A DNA stretch of 64,000 nt, from NCBI RefSeq assembly GCF_001050115.1, contig NZ_CP012024.1, forward strand, positions 3,122,001 to 3,186,000. Reading direction: 5' to 3'. Source of the stretch: Bacillus smithii (GTDB taxonomy: Bacteria > Bacillota > Bacilli > Bacillales > DSM-4216). Position 1 is the stretch's first letter. Each line of letters begins with the position of its first letter. Both the position numbers and the translations under genes were made by a program. The notes under the pieces are model-generated. The model did no database searches and was not told where the DNA came from. It saw only the letters and a program-made list of their open reading frames with translations. Positions 52,460 to 62,113 of the stretch are shown piece after piece.

Positions 52460-54040
52460 ATGACAAACATTTTTCGACACTTATCAGCGTTTTTTGTGCT
52501 CTTGCTGCTATTGGCCAATGGAAGTTCGCCGACTAAGGCTTACGATTCTCGCCCAAAAGCCAAAAACGTCATTTTTATGATCATGGACGGCACCAATTCT
52601 GATGTCCTCGCCTTGGCGCGTTGGTATAAAGGTTCAGCACTTGCCCTTGATGGAATGATGACCGGGGGAGTACGCACCTATTCGCTGCGGTCTGCCATTA
52701 CCGATTCGGCCGCCGCCGGAACCGCTCTGGCCACCGGCAGAAAAACGTTGGTGGATCATATAGGAATGATTCCGATTTTTCCTGAAGAAGGGAAGCCTTA
52801 CACCGCTTATCCTGTTCCGAATATTTTGGAAGCCGCGGAAAGAAAAGGGCTTTCGACCGGAATCGTGTCGACTTCCCCTGTCCAACATGCCACACCGGCT
52901 GCTTTTTCTGCGCATGTGAACCATCGCAATCAATTCGACGACATTGCGGAACAACAAGTTTATCAAGGGATGGAAGTTGTATTGGGAGGAGGAAAAGCGT
53001 GGCTAAAACGGGATGACAAAATCAAATCCCGTCCTGACGGCGAAAACTTGATTTCCGTCATTCAAAAAAAAGGCTATGAATACGTGACTACAAGAAAAGA
53101 ACTTTTTCAAAGCAGCGGAGAAAAAATTTGGGGAAGTTTTGCCCGGGAAGATATCGCTTATGAGCTCGACCGAAAAAAGCTGAATCTGAACCAGCCTTCC
53201 CTTGCCGAAATGACAGAAAAAGCCATTCAAACCCTGTCCAAAAACGACAAAGGCTTCTTTTTGCTGGTGGAGGGAAGTAAAGTCGATTGGGCCGCTCACA
53301 AAAACGATCCGGTAGGAATGATCAGCGAAGTGCTAAGTTTTGACGAAGCCGTTCAAAAGGCGCTCCAATTCGCCAAAAAAGATCAGCAAACATTGGTCAT
53401 TGCGGTTGCGGACCACGGCAACAGCGGGTTAACGATGGGAAACCGCTCCACCAATCTTTCCTATGCGAGTGAACCGAAAGAACATTTTATTGAGCCGCTT
53501 AAAAAAGCCCATTTAACGGTAACCGGAGCCGTTTCCCGATTGCGAAAAGACCGCTCCAACTTGAAAGAAGTGCTGAAATCGTATGGATTAGATTCTTTAA
53601 GCCATAAAGAATACAATCTCGTCAAAAAATCGAAACATCCGGAAAAAGAAATGGCCGCTTTGCTTTCTAAACGCGCAAAAATTGGTTTTACAACCACCGG
53701 TCATACCGGCGAAGATGTCTTTTTATTCGCTTACGGCCCCGGCAAACCGACCGGACTTGTCGAAAATACAGATTTGCCGAAATCTGTTTGCCAAACACTC
53801 GGTCTGAAACTCCAATCGTCCTATCAAGATGGGATTCAGTTTTATAAAAAGCGGGGATTTAAGACAACCATTTATCGAAAAAAAGAGGGAAATCCGGAAT
53901 TAGTGGTGCAAAAGGGCGGGCAAACGATCCGCTACCCTGTCAATAAAAATATCCGTTTTGTCGACGGCAAAGAAGAAACGCTTTCCGCCGTCAACCTCTT
54001 TAACGGAACACATTTTTATATTGGACTTCCGAATCGTTAA
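52460..54040 (+). CDS. Alkaline phosphatase
   Basis: A 526-residue secreted metalloenzyme that hydrolyses phosphomonoesters outside the cell. After a signal peptide (FFVLLLLLANGSSPTKA) the core has IFMIMDGTNSDVL with the first metal Asp, ITDSAAAGTALATG with the phosphoserine nucleophile, VDWAAHKNDPVGM and AVADHGNSGLTMG with metal ligands, and TTTGHTGEDVFLF. The ATG at 52460 fits GAGGTGATTTGG upstream; the longer frame to 52388 is disregarded. There is no SLH domain, though it lies beside SLH genes. Followed by a strong terminator. Confidence 0.92.
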   Translation: MTNIFRHLSAFFVLLLLLANGSSPTKAYDSRPKAKNVIFMIMDGTNSDVLALARWYKGSALALDGMMTGGVRTYSLRSAITDSAAAGTALATGRKTLVDHIGMIPIFPEEGKPYTAYPVPNILEAAERKGLSTGIVSTSPVQHATPAAFSAHVNHRNQFDDIAEQQVYQGMEVVLGGGKAWLKRDDKIKSRPDGENLISVIQKKGYEYVTTRKELFQSSGEKIWGSFAREDIAYELDRKKLNLNQPSLAEMTEKAIQTLSKNDKGFFLLVEGSKVDWAAHKNDPVGMISEVLSFDEAVQKALQFAKKDQQTLVIAVADHGNSGLTMGNRSTNLSYASEPKEHFIEPLKKAHLTVTGAVSRLRKDRSNLKEVLKSYGLDSLSHKEYNLVKKSKHPEKEMAALLSKRAKIGFTTTGHTGEDVFLFAYGPGKPTGLVENTDLPKSVCQTLGLKLQSSYQDGIQFYKKRGFKTTIYRKKEGNPELVVQKGGQTIRYPVNKNIRFVDGKEETLSAVNLFNGTHFYIGLPNR

Positions 54041-54067
54041 CGCTCCTTGGATGGAGCGTTTTTTTTC
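54039..54067 (+). terminator. Terminator of alkaline phosphatase gene
   Basis: AACGCTCC and GGAGCGTT arms, followed by a run of seven T. Confidence 0.92.
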
Positions 54068-54133
54068 TCATCGATCCCTGTTATAATTAAAGGATAAGAT
54101 ATTTCCCAGACATCTTATGGGGGAGATGAAAAA

Positions 54134-55750
54134 ATGCCACAAAACGCTTTGGAATGGCGAGACGCCATATTGTATTATTCCGAAGAATTATTGCAGCACC
54201 CCGCTGATCTGAACTCTTCCGCTATCGAGGAAGGATTGCGGCTATTCCGCCACGAAAACGTGGATAGCTTTCATATAGAAAACCAGATCATTCATGCTTT
54301 TGTCCATGATAACGGCCGATGGGAGGTCAACCTCGATTTAACCTTTCCGTCACTCAGCTTTTGTTCTTGCCGCCAAAAAACCTGTTCTCATCAAATGGCC
54401 GTTTTTTTTGCATTATACAGCCAAACGGGAAATCTCCAAGATTGGATGGAACAATGGCGCACGCTCACAAGCGTTCCGTCAAAGAAACAACCGCCTCTTG
54501 ATATTCCGGGAGTATATTATGCCAGCGATCTGCTAAAAAAACGGGCGGCCAATGACGGCCCTGAAGAGTGGGGAAAAATGGTCGATCGCGCCTTTTTACA
54601 AACGGATTGGTCTCCGGTAAAAAAGAATCCCTACTTATTGGATATGAAAGCCCAAAGTCTCTATCGACAATTGATGACACAAGGTCCGTTTGAAAGAGAA
54701 TGGAAACCGCTCTACCAATTATTTTGCAGCTACTTTCTCTTTCAAAAAGTGGTGGAATTATGCAGAACATTGGGGGAAGATTGGAATTTGATTGACCGGG
54801 CCTGTTCCTCCACTGTCTACTTTTTTGCCAAGGAATGCGAACATGCGGCCAGAGAGCTTTCTGTTCATGCCATTCCCTTTGCTTTTGACCGCTATCTTCT
54901 TTATTTAAAAGACGATCTCTTAAGACTCATCGACCGCGATAGCCGGTTGTTTTCAAATACTTGTATGTTTCTGTACATGCGTCTTTGGACCGTTCTTTTG
55001 AAAAAAGAAGACTGGCGAAAACAAGAATGGAATCGTCTGGAAAGCGAGAGTCCCATTTCATACGGGAAAGCCACCGCCTTATTGCATCAACTTCTCTTTT
55101 TGAATAAAAAGGAGGAGTTTTCCGCTCTTTTTCAACGTCTTGACGAATCGATTGTCGATGCTTCGTTAGTATGGTTGGATTACTTTTTTTCCGAACCGCC
55201 TTATCAAAAAGCTTGCTTTTTGCTCGAACTTGTGAAAGAGAAGCTGCCCGCCTATTTAGACAGCCTCACAAGTCCTTATCATAAACGCACATTTGTCGAA
55301 GATTTTTTGCGATTCATTGATGCCCCTTGGCTGGCGGAAAATCGGCCGCATCTATTGGAAGATGTGCTTTTTCAGCTTTTTCCCTACAGTTATTCCGTGC
55401 TTCATGAATTTTATATCATCACCGAACATTATCAAAAATGGACGGAATTGCAGCTATTGATGGGAGCGGAATTGGAAGAGCTTGAGCAAATGGGATTAAA
55501 GAAACTCGAAAAAGCTTCTCCCGAATGTGCTCTCCCCCTTTACCATTGGGGCATTTCCGAGCTGATCGAGCGCAAAAATCGTTCCAGCTACCAACGAGCG
55601 GTTAAATATTTAAAGAAGCTTCGACGCCTCTATAAAAAATTGAAACGTGAGCAAGACTGGGAACGATACTGGGCCGGTTTGCAAGAAAAAACGAAACGTC
55701 TTCGCGCTTTTCACGAAGAATGCAGAAAGGGTAAACTGATCGATGCTTAA
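54134..55750 (+). CDS. ywqB: SWIM zinc-finger protein (YwqB-like)
   Basis: A 538-residue cytoplasmic protein with a SWIM-type zinc finger at residues about 76-92 (CSCRQKTCSHQMAVFFALY, CxCx-CxH). The rest is helical and lacks other recognised domains. B. subtilis ywqB has the same gene partner: the SNF2 helicase ywqA starts 8 bp before this stop codon. SWIM proteins of this operon type are thought to work with the helicase on DNA, possibly in repair or replication-stress responses. The good RBS TGGGGGAGATG precedes the ATG. Confidence 0.9.
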   Translation: MPQNALEWRDAILYYSEELLQHPADLNSSAIEEGLRLFRHENVDSFHIENQIIHAFVHDNGRWEVNLDLTFPSLSFCSCRQKTCSHQMAVFFALYSQTGNLQDWMEQWRTLTSVPSKKQPPLDIPGVYYASDLLKKRAANDGPEEWGKMVDRAFLQTDWSPVKKNPYLLDMKAQSLYRQLMTQGPFEREWKPLYQLFCSYFLFQKVVELCRTLGEDWNLIDRACSSTVYFFAKECEHAARELSVHAIPFAFDRYLLYLKDDLLRLIDRDSRLFSNTCMFLYMRLWTVLLKKEDWRKQEWNRLESESPISYGKATALLHQLLFLNKKEEFSALFQRLDESIVDASLVWLDYFFSEPPYQKACFLLELVKEKLPAYLDSLTSPYHKRTFVEDFLRFIDAPWLAENRPHLLEDVLFQLFPYSYSVLHEFYIITEHYQKWTELQLLMGAELEELEQMGLKKLEKASPECALPLYHWGISELIERKNRSSYQRAVKYLKKLRRLYKKLKREQDWERYWAGLQEKTKRLRAFHEECRKGKLIDA

Positions 55751-58553
55751 ATTAAAAACGTTGACTGTTCATACGATGCCATTTGAAGATGATCGTTTCT
55801 TTGTTTTTCTTACTTCTGACAGCGGAAAAGCAGTTGACTATTCCTTAGGAAAACAGCTGTTCCTTTGGCATCAAGAAAGCTTTTTCGGCACGGAACTGGA
55901 AGTAAAGGAAGCGGATGGTATGAAAGGGTTTATGCTTTCCGCTTGGCAATGGATTAGTCTGTTAAAAAACGACCGTTTTCATTCGTTTATCCAATGGCAT
56001 TTTGACCCGCTCACTCAATATGGATTGTCCGTGGCGCCCGTTCTTTATGAAGCGGTGGTGAATGGCGAATTTTCGCCCGTTTTTCATGAAACAGACATTT
56101 ACTGGGAACCTCCGGCCGCCGTCTGGGAGGAGTTCAATCCTGATTTTTGGGAGCAGGACGTATGGAAAGGAATATCAGCCAGAAAAATGACCATCGACCT
56201 GTTTCAAAGATGCGTACACGATTTTTTGTCCCATTCTCCTGTTTTTCAAAAGCTTCATGAGATCGCCGATTATCTTCAAAACGGGAAATTGTCAGCCATC
56301 GATCTCCAATCTTATTGGGCAGACGGCCACTTTCGCCAATGGGCCGGTTTCGTGGAAGATCCTGTTCCGTTCTCTATAGGCTTGCGTCTGTCAGAACCTG
56401 AAAACGATCAAGATTCATGGCTATTAGAAACGGTTCTGCAAAACAAAAAAAATCCAGAAAAAATTTACAGCTTAAATGGCAGAATTCCTCCTACTTGGAA
56501 AGTGCATCTTCCTGCTGTGCTTGCAGAACAAACGCGCTGGCTGCGTTTATTGCCTGAACTGCAGGAAAACGGAAAAATGAAAACAGCGTTGACCGAAGAA
56601 GAAGCTTGGACTTTTCTGACCGAAACGAGCGAAAAACTGATTGCCCTGGGTATTGCCATTCTTCTTCCTTCATGGTGGGAATCGATACGCCAAGCGTCCT
56701 TTTCCCTTTCTGCCCGAGTCCGCTCTCAATCACATTATCAGCGGACATTTGTCGGATTAAATACGATCCTTGATTTCGACTGGCGGATTTCTCTGAATGG
56801 AGAAGAACTGGCAGAAGAAGAATTTCAAAAATTAGTGTCGGAAAAACGCCGGCTTGTCAAGGTGAACGGCCAGTGGGTGCCGCTTGATCCGAAAATGATT
56901 CAAAAAATCCAACAGTTAATGGAAGAAGCGAAGAAAAAAGGGATCAGAATGCAGGACGTTTTGACCCAAGAGTTCACCGGTGATTCAGAAGAAAATCAAG
57001 AAGAACCGTCAAACTTGTACGAACTCGCTTCGGTCCAAATTCAATTAAACCGTTCATTGCAGCAAATGATCGACAAGCTTCAGCATATCGAACAAATTCC
57101 TTTGCAGCAGGCTCCGGCTTCCTTGAAAGGAACTCTGCGTCCCTACCAGCAAATAGGAATGAGCTGGCTCTTGTTTTTGCGGTCGTTTCGTTTTGGCGCC
57201 ATTCTTGCCGACGATATGGGGCTTGGAAAAACGATTCAGCTGATCGCTTATTTATTGCATGTGAAAGAAAAAGAAAAGCCGGACATGCCGGCTTTGATCA
57301 TTTGTCCGACATCTGTACTTGGAAACTGGCAAAAAGAGCTTGAGCACTTCTCTCCCGACTTGCGGGTTCTTCTTCATTACGGCCAGAACCGGCTACAAGG
57401 CGAAGACTTTGCCGAATGTATTCAAAATAAAGATGTCGTACTCACTTCTTACGGTCTGTCCCATTTGGACTTTGAGACCCTTTCAGCCGTTCATTGGAGC
57501 ACCATCGCGCTCGATGAAGCCCAAAACATTAAAAACGCCCATACAAAGCAGTCTCGGGCCATCCGGAAATTAACGGGAAATCATCATATCGCCTTAACCG
57601 GTACACCGATGGAAAACCGCTTATCGGAACTATGGTCGATTTTTGATTTTACGAACCATGGCTACTTAGGAAGCTACCAAAAATTTCAAAAGAATTATAT
57701 CATCCCGATTGAAAAAGAGCGTTCAGAGAAAAAAATCCGCCTCCTGCAGGCAAGAATTCGCCCGTTTTTGCTGCGGCGGACCAAGAAAGACCCGGAAGTG
57801 GAATTGAATTTGCCGGATAAGCTGGAACAGAAGCAATATTGTCCTTTGACAGCGGAACAAGCCGCTTTATATGAAGAATACGTGCAAGAAACGTTAAACC
57901 GGATTGAACAATTGTCCGCTTTTGAACGCCGAGGGGTTGTCTTGCAAATGTTAAATAAGCTGAAACAACTTTGCGACCATCCGGCCTTATATTTAAAAGA
58001 AACCCGTCCGAGTCACGCTGCTGAACGTTCGCACAAGTTGGCCAAACTGCTGGAGTTGGTTCAAGAAATTTTGGAACAAAAGGAAGCTTGTTTGATTTTC
58101 ACCCAATATATCACGATGGGAGAGATGATTCAGCAGGAAATCGAGAGCCGATTTCAAATCAAAGCACCGTTTCTGAACGGGAGCATGCCGAAGCTGCAGC
58201 GTGATCGCCTTGTCAGCCAGTTTCAGGACGGAGAATTTCCGGTATTTATCTTATCCTTGAAAGCCGGCGGAACCGGATTGAATTTAACGGCCGCCAACCA
58301 CGTCATCCACTATGACCGCTGGTGGAACCCGGCTGTTGAAAACCAGGCAACCGATCGTGCGTATCGCATTGGCCAACACCGCTTTGTCCATGTTCATAAA
58401 TTGATTGCCACTGGTACGTTGGAAGAAAAAATTGATAAAATGATTGAAGAAAAACAAGAACTGAACGAGAAAATCATCCAAAGCGACCAATGGATCACGG
58501 AGCTCTCCAACCAAGAGCTGGAACAACTGCTCAAATTGGAACCGCAAGGATAA
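55743..58553 (+). CDS. ywqA: SNF2-family DNA helicase/translocase (YwqA-like)
   Basis: A 936-residue SWI2/SNF2 ATPase. The SNF2_N domain shows LADDMGLGKTIQLIAYLL (Walker A), SVLGNWQKEL, IALDEAQNIKNAH (the DEAQ Walker B), LTGTPMENRLSELW. The C-terminal helicase half shows FTQYITMGEM, LSLKAGGTGLNLTAANHVI and QATDRAYRIGQ. The N-terminal 470 residues hold the SWIM-partnered extension. Its start overlaps ywqB by 8 bp, indicating translational coupling. The role in DNA metabolism is inferred from the family. Confidence 0.95.
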   Translation: MLKLKTLTVHTMPFEDDRFFVFLTSDSGKAVDYSLGKQLFLWHQESFFGTELEVKEADGMKGFMLSAWQWISLLKNDRFHSFIQWHFDPLTQYGLSVAPVLYEAVVNGEFSPVFHETDIYWEPPAAVWEEFNPDFWEQDVWKGISARKMTIDLFQRCVHDFLSHSPVFQKLHEIADYLQNGKLSAIDLQSYWADGHFRQWAGFVEDPVPFSIGLRLSEPENDQDSWLLETVLQNKKNPEKIYSLNGRIPPTWKVHLPAVLAEQTRWLRLLPELQENGKMKTALTEEEAWTFLTETSEKLIALGIAILLPSWWESIRQASFSLSARVRSQSHYQRTFVGLNTILDFDWRISLNGEELAEEEFQKLVSEKRRLVKVNGQWVPLDPKMIQKIQQLMEEAKKKGIRMQDVLTQEFTGDSEENQEEPSNLYELASVQIQLNRSLQQMIDKLQHIEQIPLQQAPASLKGTLRPYQQIGMSWLLFLRSFRFGAILADDMGLGKTIQLIAYLLHVKEKEKPDMPALIICPTSVLGNWQKELEHFSPDLRVLLHYGQNRLQGEDFAECIQNKDVVLTSYGLSHLDFETLSAVHWSTIALDEAQNIKNAHTKQSRAIRKLTGNHHIALTGTPMENRLSELWSIFDFTNHGYLGSYQKFQKNYIIPIEKERSEKKIRLLQARIRPFLLRRTKKDPEVELNLPDKLEQKQYCPLTAEQAALYEEYVQETLNRIEQLSAFERRGVVLQMLNKLKQLCDHPALYLKETRPSHAAERSHKLAKLLELVQEILEQKEACLIFTQYITMGEMIQQEIESRFQIKAPFLNGSMPKLQRDRLVSQFQDGEFPVFILSLKAGGTGLNLTAANHVIHYDRWWNPAVENQATDRAYRIGQHRFVHVHKLIATGTLEEKIDKMIEEKQELNEKIIQSDQWITELSNQELEQLLKLEPQG

Positions 58554-58603
58554 ACCCTTTTTTCACTATGTCTTGTATTTTATTTGAACCAAACAAAATC
58601 AGA

Positions 58604-58628
58604 GCCGGTATTCCCGCCGGCCCTTTTT
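58604..58628 (+). terminator. Terminator of ywqBA operon
   Basis: GCCGG and CCGGC arms, then CCTTTTTAT, 51 bp after the stop. Confidence 0.6.
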
Positions 58629-58760
58629 ATTTGAGGGAAAGTATGGAAGGTTTCAATATCTTTTATCTCTAGAGGAAAGTCAGAAAGGCCATTTTGAGGA
58701 TAATAAGAGGGCAATGCGGGCATGAAACCCGTTTTTAAAAAAGGAAGAACGGAAAGTAGT

Positions 58761-58985
58761 TTATTTTTTTAAACTTCTTTCCATTTTGCTTTCATTCTTA
58801 CGAGACAGAAAAACGATTGGATCGGAAAGCGATTGACTGGATTCCAGCCGGCGGATGCGCTGTTCGAGAAGGTGTATGGAGGAATGACAATTTCCAAGCA
58901 AGTAAACCACTTTTTCCATCAACCGTTCCATTTTTTCCATTTTGGCATAAACGTTTGGATCCAGAAAACATTCACCTCTTTTCAT
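58761..58985 (-). CDS. Short coiled-coil hypothetical protein downstream of ssbB
   Basis: A 74-residue protein. The middle (MEKMERLMEKVVYLLGNCHSS, read here as two helical stretches) has heptad-like hydrophobic spacing, suggesting a small coiled coil. It overlaps the ssbB stop by 4 bp (ATGA arrangement), so it is co-translated with SsbB. I do not recognise the family. A second frame with an internal AGAGGTG exists, so the choice of frame is uncertain. Confidence 0.5.
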   Translation of the reverse strand: MKRGECFLDPNVYAKMEKMERLMEKVVYLLGNCHSSIHLLEQRIRRLESSQSLSDPIVFLSRKNESKMERSLKK

Positions 58986-59338
58986 TCAAGCTCCATTAAT
59001 GGAAACGTTTCTTCTTGGGGCTTTGAACTTAAAAACTGCACCGATTTGGCCACGACTTCCGTGATATGCACCTTCTTTCCTTCTTTATTTTCATAATTTC
59101 TTGTCTGAATACTGCCCAGCACCCCGATCAAAGATCCTTTGCTACAATATTTGGCCGTATTTTCCGCAATCTTGTTCCAAAATGTACACAGAACAAAATC
59201 TGCTTTTCCCCCTCCTTCTTGGCCGCGATAAGGACGCTGAACCGCCAATATGACGGGAAGAAACATTTTCCCTTCCGTCGTGTAACGCAGCTCCGGATCT
59301 TTTGTCAGTCTCCCGACTAACGTCACTTGATTGATCAA
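58982..59338 (-). CDS. ssbB: Single-stranded DNA-binding protein SsbB
   Basis: A 118-residue OB-fold protein. MINQVTLVGRLTKDPELRY starts from a TTG codon, and the fold continues with FVLCTFWNKIAENTAKYCSK and GSIQTRNYENKEG. It lacks the acidic C-terminal tail with DDDLPF found in the replicative SsbA, so it is the short SsbB/YwpH type that protects incoming DNA during competence. AAGGAG lies 12 bp before the TTG. It is next to ywpF, as in B. subtilis. Confidence 0.92.
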   Translation of the reverse strand: MINQVTLVGRLTKDPELRYTTEGKMFLPVILAVQRPYRGQEGGGKADFVLCTFWNKIAENTAKYCSKGSLIGVLGSIQTRNYENKEGKKVHITEVVAKSVQFLSSKPQEETFPLMELE

Positions 59339-59610
59339 TGATTTATCAACTCCTTCTTCTTTTTTCGGGAGGCATTTTCATCTTATCGGGAAAAGACGCA
59401 TTCGTAAAATCGCTACTTTCCGCTTTTTCGACACGATCTTTTGTTTTCGCTGTTATTGTCAAGGAAAAAAGCGAATATTTTCGACAACTTCGGAGGCAAT
59501 CAACCTTTTTTGCTTTTCTTTCCATTTTTATCTCCCCACGCTTTCTAGGTGCTGTCAATTCGGCTATGTTATAATGGAAGAAAAGCGAATCAATGGAGGC
59601 CGTCTTCTAA

Positions 59611-60045
59611 ATGAAAACCTTTAAATTAGTCAGTCTTCAATTTATCGAGGATCAAGACGCTAAAGACATTGATTTCATTGATGGATTAATTATTAATAAA
59701 GAAGATGAAAAGCGGACGTGGCTGATTGAGCTTTTTACGGATCTATCCTATTACGATTATTTCCGTGACGTTCAACAAAGAGATAAAGACTTGGAAATTC
59801 AAGTCATCATATCCCGCCCTGAAAACAGCCCGGCTTATTTTTTCGGCCATATCCATTGCATCAAAAAAATGGAATCCAACGTAAGCGTCTTGTTGCAAGG
59901 ACGTTTAACCAACAGACAAAACGAATTTGCCGAACGTCTTCTTACGGATTTGGTCCAAATGGGATTGAGCGGTGAACAGCTTGTTCGAGAATTTTCCGTC
60001 AACTTAAAAAAAAGACCCGGCCATCCCGTTGCCAAGATTCGTTAA
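59611..60045 (+). CDS. ywpF: YwpF-like protein
   Basis: A 144-residue protein matching the YwpF family I know from the B. subtilis ywp region. It begins MKTFKLVSLQFIEDQDAKDI, continues with a mixed alpha/beta core (WLIELFTDLSYYDYF, IQVIISRPENSPAYFFG) and ends in basic RPGHPVAKIR. Its function is unknown. ATGGAGG precedes the ATG. It is divergent from ssbB and ends at a clear terminator. Confidence 0.85.
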   Translation: MKTFKLVSLQFIEDQDAKDIDFIDGLIINKEDEKRTWLIELFTDLSYYDYFRDVQQRDKDLEIQVIISRPENSPAYFFGHIHCIKKMESNVSVLLQGRLTNRQNEFAERLLTDLVQMGLSGEQLVREFSVNLKKRPGHPVAKIR

Positions 60046-60092
60046 TATCCCCCCATCGCTGTCCGTCTGAAATATTTCAATCCGTAAATAAA

Positions 60093-60127
60093 AAAACCCG
60101 GTCACGACTTCAAATGATCGGGTTTTC
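60093..60127 (+). terminator. Terminator of ywpF
   Basis: AAAACCCGGTCA and TGATCGGGTTTT arms, followed by CGTTTTTAT. Confidence 0.85.
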
Positions 60128-60232
60128 GTTTTTATGGCTTTTCGGCTCGCTTTTTCCGTTTTTTGACTTTTGATTTTTCTTGACTGTCAAAAGCGGGAGT
60201 GAACCAGCTGAAAACCGGTTCTTTCTCCTGCT

Positions 60233-60634
60233 TTATTTATAGGCGGCGTTTTCTTTCAACTGTTTCGAAAGAAAATCTATGTAAAACTTTGCCTCCATTT
60301 TACAGGAATAATCGTAGTCGGTTCCCAATTGTTTTTGCAGGGCATCCACCGTTTCAATTTGCTCAGGAGTCGGTTCTTCCGAGATGATTTTTTCGATGAT
60401 TTCATTCATTTTGGACGCTATTTCTTCGTGAAATTCAGGGCTGCTTTTAATTTCATTGCTCACTTTATGATACCAAGACGAATTGGATTGAATATATTCT
60501 TTCCATTCTTGCATAAACTCTTCAAAAGAAAAACGATGATCCTCCCATTGAATCTTAGCCATATATTGTTCAAACGCAGTCGCAATTGAGCGAGTGATAC
60601 TTATTTTTACGCCGTGCGGTAAACTTTGCAACAT
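60233..60634 (-). CDS. Hypothetical helical protein
   Basis: A 133-residue soluble protein, predicted almost entirely helical, beginning MLQSLPHGVKISITRSIATA and ending KQLKENAAYK. The ATG at 60634 is chosen because GTAGGAGG lies ten bases upstream. Family not recognised. The only other observation is a run of charged helices (EEIASKMNEIIEKIISEEPT). It is convergent with ywpF across a terminator. Confidence 0.65.
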   Translation of the reverse strand: MLQSLPHGVKISITRSIATAFEQYMAKIQWEDHRFSFEEFMQEWKEYIQSNSSWYHKVSNEIKSSPEFHEEIASKMNEIIEKIISEEPTPEQIETVDALQKQLGTDYDYSCKMEAKFYIDFLSKQLKENAAYK

Positions 60635-60729
60635 GGAATAAGTACCTCCTACATAATACATATATCGTATCTACTTTATCATAATTAGGAAGTTGTTGAC
60701 AAAGTTTTTCTTTTTTTCATTAAAATGCA

Positions 60730-60797
60730 ACAAACCCACCGTTTAGAACGGTGAGTTTGTGAATCCTTGCGGTTGGCAACCTCCATTGGAATGGAGG
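60730..60797 (-). terminator. Hairpin pair, likely terminator of Asn-rich lipoprotein gene
   Basis: ACAAACTCACCGTT and AACGGTGGGTTTGT arms on the minus strand, followed by TGCATTTT. A second perfect CCTCCATT/AATGGAGG hairpin lies at 60780-60797. It is some 170 bp after the lipoprotein stop, so a terminator role is tentative; it could also be an IS-end remnant. Confidence 0.45.
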
Positions 60798-60929
60798 CTT
60801 CCGATTCATTCCTAGCGCCTCTTTTCAGCAGCCGGCACTCCTCCATCTTTTCGTCGGATGCACCAAGCGCCTCCTGTAAAAGAGGGGCTCAACGAAAGAA
60901 TTCAACCGTTGATGTTCCCTTTTTCGCCA

Positions 60930-61313
60930 TCATTCATCTTTATTGTCTTTATCTCTTACATCACGTTTATCTTCGATTGGCTCTTCTCCCGGAGTATTTC
61001 TGTCTTTCGTCATATCCCAATCATTATTGGTGTTCTTATCATTGGTTCTTCGGTTATTGTTGTTTAAAATACCGTTGTTGTTATTGTCATTAGGGTTGAG
61101 ATCAGGCCCATCATTGTTGTTATTTCTGTTTAAATCATTACGGTCATTATTGTTATTGCGGCGATTGTTGTCATTAAGATCGCGGCGGTTATCGTCTATT
61201 ACACCGTTGTCGTTGTCGTTGGCAGGCGGCGGAGGATTTTGATTGGTGTTACAGCCGGCTAAAAGCAAAATAGCTAACAGCGAGCCTCCCATTAATTGCA
61301 AAAACTTACTCAT
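60930..61313 (-). CDS. Asn/Asp-rich lipoprotein
   Basis: A 127-residue lipoprotein. The signal peptide ends in lipobox LLAGC (residue 21), so it would be anchored to the outer face of the membrane. The mature part is low complexity, a chain of N/D/R-rich repeats such as DNNRRNNNNDRNDLNRNNNND, and lacks any fold I can name. AAGGATAG precedes the ATG. Similar Asn-rich tails occur in sporulation or surface proteins of Bacillaceae; role unknown. It ends close to a bidirectional hairpin. Confidence 0.8.
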   Translation of the reverse strand: MSKFLQLMGGSLLAILLLAGCNTNQNPPPPANDNDNGVIDDNRRDLNDNNRRNNNNDRNDLNRNNNNDGPDLNPNDNNNNGILNNNNRRTNDKNTNNDWDMTKDRNTPGEEPIEDKRDVRDKDNKDE

Positions 61314-61667
61314 TTCTATCCTTCTCCTTTCATTATTCCATCCATTGGTAGACCGGATATTACTGGTCGGTTGTTATCATGCGCCAGTTTCATGAAATCT
61401 ATTCCGATTTGAAAAAAAGATTGCAAAAGCCGACCTGTCGGCATCAGAAAATGTGTAAACCAAGCGCGAAAACCATCTTTTTTACAATGCTTCCGCTTAT
61501 TTTTTCCTTTCGCCCGAAAAAATTTCATAAAAAAAGACTCCGTTATTTGAAAATCTTTCATATGGCGACCCATTCAGTCGACTATATGAAAGACTCCCAA
61601 AAACGAAGCCTGTTAAACCGTTTCAGCCAAAACTTGATCCAAGCGGCTAAGCATGATCGGGATGGCT
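61314..61667. other. Spacer before fabZ terminus, no clear gene
   Basis: Frames on both strands overlap here (61379-61705 plus; 61573-61316 minus) but neither has a ribosome-binding site or recognisable motif. Nothing further is seen. Confidence 0.4.
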
Positions 61668-62108
61668 TTATTTCGATTGCGAACGATCCCCTAGTGCAAA
61701 CGTAATTTCCGCTTCACAAACGATTTCCCCGTTCACTGTAGCCGTCGCTTGGCCTTTGCCGATGCTTCCTCTAACCCGCACAAGTTCCACTTCAAGGCGA
61801 AGCTGATCTCCAGGTTTTACTTGCTTTTTAAAACGGCATTTGTCGATTCCGGCAAAAAAAGCGAGCTTTCCCCGGTTTTCTTCCTTATTCAAAACCGCCA
61901 CTGCTCCTACTTGAGCCAGCGCCTCTACAATAAGTACTCCCGGCATGACAGGGTAATCGGGAAAATGGCCGTTAAAAAATTCTTCATTGCCCGTTACGTT
62001 TTTAATTCCCACCGCTCTTTTGCCGTCTTCCAATTCTTCGATCCGATCAATCAGCAAAAACGGATAGCGGTGCGGGATAATGTCTTTGATCTGTTGCAAA
62101 TCCAACAT
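61668..62108 (-). CDS. fabZ: 3-hydroxyacyl-ACP dehydratase FabZ
   Basis: A 146-residue hot-dog-fold enzyme that dehydrates 3-hydroxyacyl-ACP in fatty-acid elongation. [20 protein letters not shown] leads to the active-site His motif [22 protein letters not shown]-type segment (seen in pieces: [13 protein letters not shown] with the catalytic His, IVEALAQ with the Glu). Length and motif are typical. It is downstream of flhP and a small membrane-protein gene, as in the conserved Bacillus region. Confidence 0.97.
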   Translation of the reverse strand: MLDLQQIKDIIPHRYPFLLIDRIEELEDGKRAVGIKNVTGNEEFFNGHFPDYPVMPGVLIVEALAQVGAVAVLNKEENRGKLAFFAGIDKCRFKKQVKPGDQLRLEVELVRVRGSIGKGQATATVNGEIVCEAEITFALGDRSQSK

Positions 62109-62113
62109 GCACC

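Noticed and set aside
59346-59558. Small minus-strand frame upstream of ssbB with a GGGGAG before a possible start at 59525
   Set aside because: The translation is basic and low in structure, has no recognisable motif, and overlaps the region needed for divergent promoters; not supported enough to list.
60730-60797. Possible IS200/IS605 end remnant
   Set aside because: The hairpins resemble such ends, but no transposase or tnpB trace is nearby; a terminator for the lipoprotein gene is the simpler reading.
61379-61705. Plus-strand 108-codon frame overlapping the fabZ end
   Set aside because: No RBS, opposite to conserved genes, and it overlaps fabZ; the competing minus-strand frame is equally unsupported.
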